Below the pieces are notes generated by a model. It was not told the origin of the DNA. It searched no databases and worked only from the letters and a program-made list of their open reading frames with translations. Positions 8,927 to 18,230 of a stretch of DNA of 64,000 bases are shown here, piece by piece (positions within the stretch are counted from its first letter, which is position 1; each line of letters opens with the position of its first letter). A program made the position numbers and the translations under genes. The stretch is from Erysipelothrix sp. HDW6A (GTDB taxonomy: Bacteria; Bacillota_I; Bacilli_A; Erysipelotrichales; Erysipelotrichaceae), in contig NZ_CP049859.1 in NCBI RefSeq assembly GCF_011400295.1, positions 62,001 to 126,000 on the forward strand, written 5' to 3'.

Positions 8927-9571
8927 TTATTTGTGTCTCGATCTCACAAAATCGTTTGCCTCAAGGCCGGCATAGTATTGGTCGTATGCTTTTCTTATTG
9001 CACGTCGAACTTTCTGAACTTTATTATCAACGTCTTTCTCTGTTAGGTTAAATATTTCAGAGATTTCCTTGTAAGAATATCCTATTCTCCTTAATTCATA
9101 GACTTCTCTTTCAATCGGTAACATTAAATTTAGTACTTTGTCCATAAATTCCTTCGCTTCGAAGTAGTAACTCATTTGCTCTGGATCTGTCCTAAAACTT
9201 GGATCCATCGTACATTCGTAATATGCGTTATCTTCAGAAACATAATAATCAAGTGAGTATCTGGTACCACTCAATACGTTTGATTTTTTTGTAAGTGTTC
9301 TAATGTACCCTAATATTCGTGTTTCCATACACACTTCAATGTAACGAGCTAAGCCGACTCCTAAGTACTCTTTATACGAGAATATAGACTCATAGAGTGA
9401 AATAAGACATTCTTGCCTCGCCTCATCGTATGTTGCTCCGATACTATCAAATACATTAGCGCACTTTATTGATTTTTTTTGAACAAGTCTTTCATAGCGA
9501 CGAACCACTTCAGCAAAAGCATCCTCGTCTTTCTGGTAAATCATGTATCCATATTCGAAGTCATTGTGCAT
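8927..9571 (-). CDS. RNA polymerase sigma-70 family factor, SigH-like
   Basis: A 214-residue sigma factor with a region 2-like N-terminal half (conserved DEARQECLISLYESIFSY near 65-82, then a segment with RYIEVCMETRILGYIR) and a region 4 helix-turn-helix near the C terminus (LPIEREVYELRRIGYSYKEIS). It sits between rlmB and rpmG, where sigH lies in Bacillus and Listeria, though the usual intervening yacP-like gene is absent. Position and size suggest an orthologue of SigH, a competence/stationary-phase factor; comF genes are present in this window. The regulon cannot be read from here. Confidence 0.8.
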   Translation of the reverse strand: MHNDFEYGYMIYQKDEDAFAEVVRRYERLVQKKSIKCANVFDSIGATYDEARQECLISLYESIFSYKEYLGVGLARYIEVCMETRILGYIRTLTKKSNVLSGTRYSLDYYVSEDNAYYECTMDPSFRTDPEQMSYYFEAKEFMDKVLNLMLPIEREVYELRRIGYSYKEISEIFNLTEKDVDNKVQKVRRAIRKAYDQYYAGLEANDFVRSRHK

Positions 9572-9574
9572 TAT

Positions 9575-10291
9575 CTATTTTTCCTTTCGACGTCTGATTA
9601 TATCAAAGAGCACAACAGCAGTAGCTACAGAAACGTTTAATGAATTAACACTTCCAGCCATAGGAATCGTGGTTAGGATATCACACTCTTCTTTTACAAT
9701 TCGTGATACCCCTTTTCCTTCAGAACCAACTACAAGAACTAATGGCATATCAACTGGAAACTCAGTATATTCGACTGCTTTAACACCATTTTCTGCAGCA
9801 ACAACCCAATATCCAGCTGCTTTAAGTTCTTTAAGAGCTTGAACCATATTCGTAGCTTGCACTACTGGAACTGTATTAATCGCACCTGTAGAAACTTTTG
9901 CGACGGTATCAGTTAAACTTACACTACGATGTTTTCCAATAATAACTCCATCAACACCCGTAGCGTCAGCAGTTCTTAGTATGGCACCTAAATTATGTGG
10001 ATCTTCAAGCTGATCGCACATTACAATTAATTTATTTTTTGCATTCTTGATGAGTACATCAAGTTCCATGTATTTGTAGTCTTCAACTTCAGCAACAACT
10101 CCTTGGTGAACTCCATCAACCATCTTATCCAAGCGATGTTTAGCAACAAAGCTCAATTCAACATTTTGACTTTTAGCCAATTGAACAATTTCAGGGTAAT
10201 TACCTTTATCAAAAAGATAGACACGTTGTGGACGTTTTCCAGTCTTTAAAAATGAAACAACGGTATTCTTTCCAAAAATATACTTTGACAT
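9575..10291 (-). CDS. rlmB: 23S rRNA (guanosine-2'-O)-methyltransferase RlmB / TrmH family
   Basis: A SPOUT methyltransferase that uses S-adenosylmethionine to methylate ribose in structured RNA. It shows an N-terminal RNA-binding domain starting YIFGKNTV, the DQLEDPHNLGAILRTA motif 1, LVVGSEGKG motif 2 and SLNVSVATAVVLFDI motif 3. I start it at the ATG at 10291 (238 residues) because GGAGG sits six bases upstream; an in-frame ATG 21 bases earlier would overlap mrnC. One base separates it from the mrnC stop. Confidence 0.93.
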   Translation of the reverse strand: MSKYIFGKNTVVSFLKTGKRPQRVYLFDKGNYPEIVQLAKSQNVELSFVAKHRLDKMVDGVHQGVVAEVEDYKYMELDVLIKNAKNKLIVMCDQLEDPHNLGAILRTADATGVDGVIIGKHRSVSLTDTVAKVSTGAINTVPVVQATNMVQALKELKAAGYWVVAAENGVKAVEYTEFPVDMPLVLVVGSEGKGVSRIVKEECDILTTIPMAGSVNSLNVSVATAVVLFDIIRRRKEK

Positions 10292-10292
10292 T

Positions 10293-10669
10293 TTATTCCT
10301 CCACAAAATCAATAAACATTGTCCATAACTGGTTCAATCGTTCATGATACTTTTCCATATATAGGTAACCCCATACCGCTTCAAAACCTGTAGCTATACG
10401 ATATGTAGTAACATCGGCATTTTTTGCCATTGAAGCACTTTTTGCGTTTCTTCCACGACGAAAGATAGCGAGTTCATCTTCATTGAGTATTTCTTTATCA
10501 ATCAACATCATAATAAAGTTAGCTTGTCCCTTGGCACTTACATATTTTATTGATGTTTCTTGAAGTTGCTTTGTTTTTGTAATTCCTATGTTTACCAAAT
10601 GTTCACGCACTTGTAATGAATGAACTGCATCCCCACAAAAGCGAGGACGTTTCCTGAAGTTGTATTCAT
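10293..10669 (-). CDS. mrnC: Mini-ribonuclease III, with an apparent 1-base frameshift near the 5' end
   Basis: MrnC is a short RNase III-like enzyme that matures 23S rRNA ends in Firmicutes. The uninterrupted part (10293-10610) gives 105 residues with RRGRNAKSASMAKNADVTTYRIATGFEAVWGYLYME, typical of the family, but lacks the N-terminal catalytic helix. That piece is encoded just upstream in another frame: ATG at 10667-10669 gives MNTTSGNVLAFVG, and the next residues DAVHSLQVREHL are in the downstream frame. One extra G in the four-base G run (10631-10634) would join them into LAFVGDAV, holding the expected catalytic Asp. The ATG overlaps the cysS stop as TAATG. As written the gene is broken; a sequencing error is quite possible. 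Confidence 0.82.
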
Positions 10670-12009
10670 TAAATTAGTCCTTTTTCTAAGAGTTTCGCAC
10701 GCAAACCATCTGCGGTTTCAAAGTCTTTGGCAGCTTTTGCAGCATCCCAGTCATTAAACAACTGAAGATCGTCATTACTTAAAACAACTGTTTCAAAATC
10801 AATCCCAAGAACATCCAACATTCTTTTAAGAGTGTTGTATTGCGTCTTCATTACTTCAAAGTCTTTATCACGTTGACGCAATGATTGGTTCATTGTCTTC
10901 ACAAGTTCAAACATGACTGCTTGAGCATTCGCAACATTAAGGTCATCCTGTAAGGCTGCCATAAATTGCTCATACACCATTCCAACCATTTCAAGAGAGT
11001 CTGACTGATATCCACCCTTTTGGAATTCGATTTCAGTTTTATGTAAGACTTGTTCAATACGATTTAGTTCGTTTTGTGATTGTTCAACAACTTCTTCAGT
11101 AAAGTTCAAGTTGAGTCGATAGTGAGTTGATAAGAGTAGCCAACGCGTTACATTTGTTCCAAACTCGCTAATGTAGTCTTTTGCCCAAGTAACATTCCCT
11201 AATGATTTACTCATTTTTATTCCATCAACATTCATCATGCCATTATGGATCCAATAATTTGCGAGATCGTGATTATGAAGTGCTTTGCACTGTGCTGATT
11301 CGTTTTCATGATGAGGGAATTTTAAGTCTTCTCCTCCACCATGAATATCAATATGATTTGTTTTAAACTCATCTTGAATCATTACAACACATTCTGTATG
11401 CCAGCCAGGTCTACCCATACCCCAAGGAGAATCCCATTTTATACCATCATCATCTGTAACTTTCCACAATAAGAAGTCCAATGGGTTTTCTTTCATGGTA
11501 TTAGCTTCGATACGTGCTCCGACTTCTAATGCTTCAATATTTTGCGAAGAAATTTCGCCATAACTAGCAACGCGATCCACTCTAAAAAAGACATTTCCTT
11601 CTTTTTCATAGGCAAAGCCTTTTTCACAGAGATCTTCAATAAATTTAATGATACTTGCAATACTATCTGTTGCTAAAGGACGGGCATCAACACCGTTAGC
11701 GTTAAGCTTTTTACTGACCTCATTATAAGCATCAATGTAGCGAGATGCAACATCTTTTTCGCTTATTTTTTCATTTTGTGCTTTTTCAATAATTCTATCA
11801 TCAATATCTGTAAAGTTTGAGACCATATGTACCTTATAGCCAAGCTCTACTAAAACGCGACGTAAAAGGTCGAAAACAACGATTGGGCGTGCATTTCCAA
11901 TATGTGGATGGTTATAAACAGTAGGACCACAAACATACATCGAAACCTGTCCTGGTACAATAGGTACGAATTCTTCAATTTTCTTATGTTTTGAGTTGTA
12001 TAGTTTCAT
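10669..12009 (-). CDS. cysS: cysteinyl-tRNA synthetase
   Basis: A class I synthetase that charges tRNA-Cys. It shows CGPTVYNHPHIGNARP (zinc Cys plus HIGH motif) near 27-42, the zinc site Cys near the middle (GRPGWHTECVVM, with HHENESAQ following), and the KMSKS loop KMSKSLGN. The ATG at 12009 (446 residues) is preferred because AGAGGAAG lies five bases upstream; a longer in-frame reading adds 17 unconvincing residues. No T-box leader is visible upstream. It begins the cysS-mrnC-rlmB unit. Confidence 0.96.
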   Translation of the reverse strand: MKLYNSKHKKIEEFVPIVPGQVSMYVCGPTVYNHPHIGNARPIVVFDLLRRVLVELGYKVHMVSNFTDIDDRIIEKAQNEKISEKDVASRYIDAYNEVSKKLNANGVDARPLATDSIASIIKFIEDLCEKGFAYEKEGNVFFRVDRVASYGEISSQNIEALEVGARIEANTMKENPLDFLLWKVTDDDGIKWDSPWGMGRPGWHTECVVMIQDEFKTNHIDIHGGGEDLKFPHHENESAQCKALHNHDLANYWIHNGMMNVDGIKMSKSLGNVTWAKDYISEFGTNVTRWLLLSTHYRLNLNFTEEVVEQSQNELNRIEQVLHKTEIEFQKGGYQSDSLEMVGMVYEQFMAALQDDLNVANAQAVMFELVKTMNQSLRQRDKDFEVMKTQYNTLKRMLDVLGIDFETVVLSNDDLQLFNDWDAAKAAKDFETADGLRAKLLEKGLI

Positions 12010-12088
12010 AGTTACTTCCTCTGTTCTTTCTTCCATTAGTATATCATAGCACTTCTTCACTTTGTATTTGTATCTTTCATTTCTTCAC

Positions 12089-12118
12089 AAAAAAAGAACC
12101 GAGCGAACTCGATTCTTT
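12089..12118 (-). terminator. terminator of gap
   Basis: On the minus strand AAGAATCGAG, a TTCG tetraloop and CTCGGTTCTT (one T-G pair) are followed by a run of T. Confidence 0.88.
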
Positions 12119-12139
12119 AGTTATTAGTAGTTATAATTC

Positions 12140-13147
<1,008 letters not shown>

Positions 13148-13175
13148 CTATAAATCCTCCTTATTCGACTCTTAT

Positions 13176-13203
13176 ATTATATACCATATGTCACGCTTGT
13201 CAA
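13176..13203 (-). promoter_or_regulatory. gap: promoter of gap
   Basis: Perfect -35 TTGACA at 13198-13203 and perfect -10 TATAAT at 13176-13181, 16-base spacer, about 32 bases from the gap start codon. Confidence 0.88.
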
Positions 13204-13221
13204 TTGTGAAACCGCTAGCAA

Positions 13222-14094
13222 TCAATAAATATCTTGATTCCATAAAGGTTTTGCAAAAGCGTTAAATCCAGAGTACGCACTTATGATTTTTATATGGAAC
13301 AAGCGTTCAAATAATTCCTTATCGTTGATACGTGCCATGATGGTTTGTTTGCGTACTTTTTTTGCATCAGGCAAGATACGATTCATGTGTTCATGAACGG
13401 AAGCACACAGAATAAGTCGGGATTTGCCTCGTGTAATGAACGATAAGAGTCGTAAGAGATGTCCACTCTTTAAGTAACAACATTCTCTAACATGAACAAC
13501 ACTGTCATGAATCTCATAGATTATGTAAGCAACCAATTGGTCGTCAACATTAAAACCTATAATACCTCCATATGAGGAAAGTTCAGTCTTCATTCGTTCA
13601 AAGTAATCAGTATCCCTTGTGAAAAAACCAGTAAAATGTCGTGTAAACTGTTGGTATACTTTTACCAAAGATTCATTACTAGGCTCTAAGTTTATTCCTG
13701 CAACATCAAAATTTGATAGTAGACTCGTGTTAAGGTTGTATTCAAAACTTTCAACAACAGGTTCAAATCCAAATTTTTCAAACGATTCTGAATTGTCAGT
13801 ACGAACTAAAGTAATAATATCGTCACGAGATAATAACGATAGCAGTTGATCCATAATAGCATCAGCATTCACAACATCAACAATATAAGAGGTCTTAATC
13901 AAAGTATCATGCAAGGATAGTACCTTAGGTTCCACATAAGCCATACCTGTATACTCACCTTGATCAAGTGAAATATAGCACTTATCGTGCTTTAGTATTT
14001 TCTCTCGATACCTTTTGTAGTCACCGTTTTTGAACTTTTTTGTCATCATAGAATCAATGATCGAAGTATCTTCTGGCTTTGCTTCTCGTATCAT
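13222..14094 (-). CDS. GNAT acetyltransferase with Eis-like layout
   Basis: The 290-residue protein starts MIREAKPEDTSIIDSMM, a GNAT fold opening, and appears to hold two tandem GNAT-like halves (about 1-130 and 140-290), as in the Eis family. The acetyl-CoA loop is not a strong match. Substrate unknown. It lies between a small membrane protein gene and gap, with only nine bases to the former, so it probably belongs to the transcript coming from whiA. Confidence 0.6.
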   Translation of the reverse strand: MIREAKPEDTSIIDSMMTKKFKNGDYKRYREKILKHDKCYISLDQGEYTGMAYVEPKVLSLHDTLIKTSYIVDVVNADAIMDQLLSLLSRDDIITLVRTDNSESFEKFGFEPVVESFEYNLNTSLLSNFDVAGINLEPSNESLVKVYQQFTRHFTGFFTRDTDYFERMKTELSSYGGIIGFNVDDQLVAYIIYEIHDSVVHVRECCYLKSGHLLRLLSFITRGKSRLILCASVHEHMNRILPDAKKVRKQTIMARINDKELFERLFHIKIISAYSGFNAFAKPLWNQDIY

Positions 14095-14103
14095 GGTGTC
14101 CTC

Positions 14104-14370
14104 CTACTCGTCATCGACTTCATGTTCTGTGTATTCTACATCAATAATATCGCTATTACGTGTTTGGTTTGGTCTGGATTGTGTGCTGTTATAACGTTCT
14201 TGTTGATTTGATTGTGTATATCTATTTTGTTTAGGACGTGGCCCGTAAAGAAAATTTCTTACAAGATTCACAACCACAACGATTATATATGCGCCTAAAG
14301 CAAACATTAAAAACGTTGGTAACAGATAAATTATTAACAATACTAGTAAGAATCCTAAAATATATCCCAT
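14104..14370 (-). CDS. small membrane protein of unknown function
   Basis: An 88-residue protein not recognised. Residues 1-42 are strongly hydrophobic, enough for one long or two short transmembrane segments. The rest is a polar tail rich in Gln, Asn and Arg, ending in an acidic stretch (DIIDVEYTEHEVDDE). A GGTGAT ribosome site precedes the ATG. It lies between whiA and the Eis-like gene. Confidence 0.6.
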   Translation of the reverse strand: MGYILGFLLVLLIIYLLPTFLMFALGAYIIVVVVNLVRNFLYGPRPKQNRYTQSNQQERYNSTQSRPNQTRNSDIIDVEYTEHEVDDE

Positions 14371-14417
14371 ATTATCACCTTTTTCGTTATTATATCACAG
14401 TCAATATAACTTCTGAT

Positions 14418-15358
14418 TTACTCGTTATCTTCAATCCTATTGGCTAATTCGATTATCTTCTTAAATCGGTGTTGTAGACCCGATTTACTAATTGTTTCAT
14501 TATGTACTTCTTCATAGTAATCTATGAGTTCATTAAGGCTTGATTCTGGATACTTCATACGAAGCTCCGCTACGTTTAGAAGTCTCTCTTCGAGATGATT
14601 GTAGCGGTTATGTTCGATGAGTTTCTGAATCGCATCAATCTGGTTGTTACCCGCTTTAATAATTTTCATCTCATTCGCAACCTCACAATTATCAAGACGC
14701 GTCAGTGAGTTTTTAAAGTCTCTTTGAATTCTTACGTCTTCAAATTCTAAAGTACGAGCATGAGCCCCTACAACGGTTAAGAAGTCAGCAATCGAATCAG
14801 CTGCTTTAATATATACAACATAGCGATTACGACGCACTGTAATCTTTGATTCAATTTCAAATTGACGCATTGTTTTCTGAACAAACTTTGCAAGTTCTTC
14901 TGACTCCGTTGAGATTTCAAGGTGGTAGTTAGCAGTATTGGGTGCGTTAACACTTCCACTCGCTAAGAATGTCCCCCGAGATATGCTCTTGCACAACACG
15001 ATTTCAAAGTAATAATTCTTGAAGGTGTTTGGCGCATACCCTTAGAAGTATAAATACCCAAGTCCTCAAGTATTTCAATACCTCGCTCTAATACTTTTAA
15101 AACATAAGTATTCGTCTTATTAAAGCGACTTTTCTTTACAACACTTAGTTCAATATTAACGCCATAGCGTTTCTTTAATCGACTAAACATATGTTTAGCA
15201 GTGTTGGCATTCTCAATTTCTATTTGTAACTGAATAGCTTTATTAGCGATAATCATGTTTGAGTTTGCATGCAGAAAAGCTGAAAGTTGTGCACGTTCAC
15301 AGCACTCTTCCAGTTCTACTGTTGTAATCTCATGTTTTACTTCGCTACTAAAGGACAT
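14418..15358 (-). CDS. whiA: DNA-binding protein WhiA, interrupted by an apparent 1-base frameshift
   Basis: WhiA combines a LAGLIDADG-like N-terminal domain with a C-terminal helix-turn-helix and affects division and chromosome segregation in Firmicutes. The N-terminal part is read from 15358 (MSFSSEVKHEITTVE) to CCARAYLGG; the rest continues in another frame from GTFLASGSVNAPNTANYHLEI to the HTH segment ISKSGLQHRFKKI. Family members read YLRGAFLA(G/S)GSVN here, so one base is missing in or beside the five-base G run at 14973-14977. The start overlaps the yvcK stop by 22 bases, in the conserved rapZ-yvcK-whiA order. Confidence 0.85.
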
Positions 15359-16296
15359 CCAGCCACCTCCAATACTTTTGCGAATCCATTCTTAATTTTC
15401 ATTGGGTCGTGTCGAATAATATTGTCTTCAAATGTTAAAGCTTCCTGTTTCACAATCTTATACGTATGGTCTTCTGATAAGAATGACACTGGGAAACTTC
15501 TTTCTTGAACATAACGTAAACGTACATCTTCAGGAATTGTATCAATGGCATAGACAACGACATCAATATTTACATCGGTATGTTTAATTAATGCATTAAC
15601 ATGATCTTCTCCTGAGAAACCATCCGTCTCACCAGCTTGAGTCATGGCATTGCAGTAATAGATTTTCTTTGCAGTTGATTTATGTACTGCGTCATATATT
15701 TCAGGAATAATAAGATTCGGTAAGATTGACGTATAAATTGAACCGACTCCCATAAGAATAACATCAGCTTCTTCGATCGCTGTAATAGCTTCTTCTGTAG
15801 CACTCACAGGCACATCATAGTAAACCTTATCAATGGCATTATCATACATAGGAATGTTTGATTCCCCTCTTACGATTGTGCCATCTGTCATTCGTGCACA
15901 TAGTGTGATTAACTCTGTCGAAGCTGGGATGATACGTCCTTTAACATTTAGAACCTCTGATAACTGTGAGATTGCTCCCATAAAGTCACCACTTGTGTCT
16001 GCTAAGGCAGTAAAGATTAAGTTCCCTAAGTTATGTCCAGCTAAACTAGAACGACTTGTGGATTCAAAACGATAGTTCATCATTTGTGATAAGAGGTTCT
16101 CTGATTCAGCAAGTGAGAGCATCACGTTTCTAATATCTCCCATAGCTGGAATACTAAATTCTTCGCGTAGACGACCTGTACTACCACCATCATCTGCCAC
16201 TGTAACAATTGCACTAATTTCTAATTCATCAATAAGTTTGAGTCCTTTTAATAACGCGGATTGACCCTTTCCGCCACCAAATACAACTAATTTCAT
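15337..16296 (-). CDS. yvcK: YvcK/GlmR family protein (CofD-like fold)
   Basis: A 319-residue protein with the nucleotide-sugar-binding start VVFGGGKGQSALLKGLK and the conserved VTVADDGGSTGRLR and GDIRN motifs. In Bacillus, YvcK/GlmR binds UDP-GlcNAc and supports cell wall synthesis during gluconeogenic growth. The start overlaps the rapZ stop as ATGA, consistent with coupled translation. Confidence 0.92.
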   Translation of the reverse strand: MKLVVFGGGKGQSALLKGLKLIDELEISAIVTVADDGGSTGRLREEFSIPAMGDIRNVMLSLAESENLLSQMMNYRFESTSRSSLAGHNLGNLIFTALADTSGDFMGAISQLSEVLNVKGRIIPASTELITLCARMTDGTIVRGESNIPMYDNAIDKVYYDVPVSATEEAITAIEEADVILMGVGSIYTSILPNLIIPEIYDAVHKSTAKKIYYCNAMTQAGETDGFSGEDHVNALIKHTDVNIDVVVYAIDTIPEDVRLRYVQERSFPVSFLSEDHTYKIVKQEALTFEDNIIRHDPMKIKNGFAKVLEVAGCPLVAK

Positions 16297-17156
16297 AGTT
16301 CTGGTCCTTCTTTTATATCTCTATGGTCTTTGATTGCTGTGTATTCTTTGCGATAAAAGTCATAGAGCCAGTTTGTCACTGACACTGAACGGTGTTGTCC
16401 ACCTGTACATCCGATTGCGATCGTTAATAAATGTTTTGAAGCTTCGAGATTTTCATTAATTGCATAGTTTAAAAAGAGTTGTAGTTTTTCTAAGAACACT
16501 TGGGTCTTAGGATCATCGATTACATAGCTAAATACTGCAGCATCATTACCCGTCTTTGAACGTAATGTTTCATCCCAATAAGGGTTGTTTAAGAAACGTA
16601 CATCGAAGACATAGTCTGCATCCATTGGCAATCCATTACGATACCCGAAAGAAATAAAACTTAATGTTAAAGAATTCTTACCTTCTATACCAAAGAATCT
16701 TTGGATTCTTGATGTCAACATTTGATTGGTTAAATGTGATGTATCAATAATAATAGATACGTTTGATTTAATTGAAGCAAATTCTTGAATTTCCACATCG
16801 ATAGCTTCTTCAAGGCTATTGGCTAGCCCCTTAACTACCAGTGGGTGATTTCTTCGGCTGTATTTATAGCGCAATAATAACTGCTCTTTTGAAGCATCTA
16901 AAAATAATACTAATAATTCTGTATATGTGTTTTTTAATTTATGATAAAAGGTATCAAAATCATTGGCAGAAACTGATATTGCAATTTGGTTATACTCTAT
17001 ATGAACGTTTTTATCAATTTCTTCAACGAGAGTATCTGCCAAGAACGCAGGGAAGCCATCAATACAATGATAGCCCATATCTTCTAAGACTGCCATTGAG
17101 CTTGTTTTTCCTGCTCCTGATAAACCTGTAACTAAGACAATTCTACGATTTTCCAT
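16293..17156 (-). CDS. rapZ: RapZ/YvcJ family nucleotide-binding protein
   Basis: A 287-residue P-loop protein: Walker A GLSGAGKTS at residues 10-18 and the family's C-terminal signature IGCTGGQHRSVSV. Members hydrolyse nucleotides and bind RNA or regulatory partners; in Bacillus the gene influences competence. First gene of rapZ-yvcK-whiA. Confidence 0.92.
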   Translation of the reverse strand: MENRRIVLVTGLSGAGKTSSMAVLEDMGYHCIDGFPAFLADTLVEEIDKNVHIEYNQIAISVSANDFDTFYHKLKNTYTELLVLFLDASKEQLLLRYKYSRRNHPLVVKGLANSLEEAIDVEIQEFASIKSNVSIIIDTSHLTNQMLTSRIQRFFGIEGKNSLTLSFISFGYRNGLPMDADYVFDVRFLNNPYWDETLRSKTGNDAAVFSYVIDDPKTQVFLEKLQLFLNYAINENLEASKHLLTIAIGCTGGQHRSVSVTNWLYDFYRKEYTAIKDHRDIKEGPEL

Positions 17157-17271
17157 AGTGCCACCTCACACTCTATTGTATCAAATTCATGAATAAGTTG
17201 AAACTAAGTCTGTGTGTTATAAAACACATAATATACAGATGTCCTTGCTTTGTCTTCTCCACTCAAGCAAG

Positions 17272-17293
17272 AAAAAAGCATCTATCGATGCTT
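17272..17293 (-). terminator. terminator of the uvrA-hprK-lgt-trxB unit
   Basis: On the minus strand AAGCATC, loop GATA, GATGCTT and a T run, starting right after the trxB stop. Confidence 0.85.
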
Positions 17294-17294
17294 C

Positions 17295-18230
17295 TTAGTT
17301 TTGTTTCAGTGATTGAATGTAATGGAAAGCATTTTGAGCTGCTACTGCGCCATCACTTGTTGCGGTAACAATTTGACGTAAATGTTTTTGAACGACGTCT
17401 CCTGCTCCAAATACTCCTGGCATTACAGTTTCTAAACGGTCGTTTACAATAACGTATCCGTCTTTATCAAGAAGACCTGGAATTGATTCTAAGAAATTTG
17501 TAGCTGGAAATGCTCCAATATATGGGAACAAGCCATCTCCTAGAATTTCTTCTTCTTCACCAGTGTCCACATTTTTGAATCGTACGCCACCCAGACGTCC
17601 TTCTTCATTCACAACATAGGCTACTGGAAGACGTTTACGGATTACCTCAATTTTTGGATTACTTAATGCTTGTTTTTGGCTAAGTTCATCGCCTCTAAAG
17701 ACATCACGACGAATTACAAGTTTTACATGTTTTGCGAATTGTGTAAGATAGACAGATTCTTCAAGTGCTGAAGTTCCCCCACCAATCACAATAACTTCTT
17801 TATCTTTAAAGAACGCACCATCACATACTGCACAGTATGAAAGACCTTTTCCTAAGAGTTTCTCATCTTCTGGGAAACCAAGAGTTCTTTCTTTTGTACC
17901 TGTTGCAATAATTACTACATGAGCACGGTATTCTGTGCCACTTGCAATTACTTTTTTCCATTCACCTTCATCAATAATGTCACTGACTTCACCGTAAAGA
18001 TATTCTGTACCACATGCTGTAGCATGTTCAAACATTTTCATGGATAAATCAACGCCACTGATATCGATAGTTCCAGGGTAGTTTGCGATTTCATCGGTCT
18101 TTACCATTTTCCCACCGGGTGCTTCATATTCTAAAATTGCAGTTTTTAAACCTGCTCGTCCAGCATAGACACCAGCTGTTAATCCAGCAGGTCCTGCACC
18201 GATTATGATTACATCATAGTTGTTGTCCAT
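17295..18230 (-). CDS. trxB: thioredoxin-disulfide reductase
   Basis: A FAD/NADPH flavoprotein that reduces thioredoxin. The 311 residues show the FAD site GAGPAGLTAG (12-21), the redox-active CAVCDG near 133-138, the NADPH site GGGTSALEE, and the second FAD motif FGAGDVV. The ATG has GGAGG seven bases upstream and overlaps the end of the lgt fusion gene by 22 bases, so the two are probably translated together. Confidence 0.96.
   Translation of the reverse strand: MDNNYDVIIIGAGPAGLTAGVYAGRAGLKTAILEYEAPGGKMVKTDEIANYPGTIDISGVDLSMKMFEHATACGTEYLYGEVSDIIDEGEWKKVIASGTEYRAHVVIIATGTKERTLGFPEDEKLLGKGLSYCAVCDGAFFKDKEVIVIGGGTSALEESVYLTQFAKHVKLVIRRDVFRGDELSQKQALSNPKIEVIRKRLPVAYVVNEEGRLGGVRFKNVDTGEEEEILGDGLFPYIGAFPATNFLESIPGLLDKDGYVIVNDRLETVMPGVFGAGDVVQKHLRQIVTATSDGAVAAQNAFHYIQSLKQN

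Noticed and set aside
10292-10312. Longer start for rlmB
   Set aside because: It overlaps mrnC and lacks a ribosome site; the ATG at 10291 has GGAGG.
12010-12088. T-box leader for cysS
   Set aside because: The interval is too short and lacks the T-box motif.
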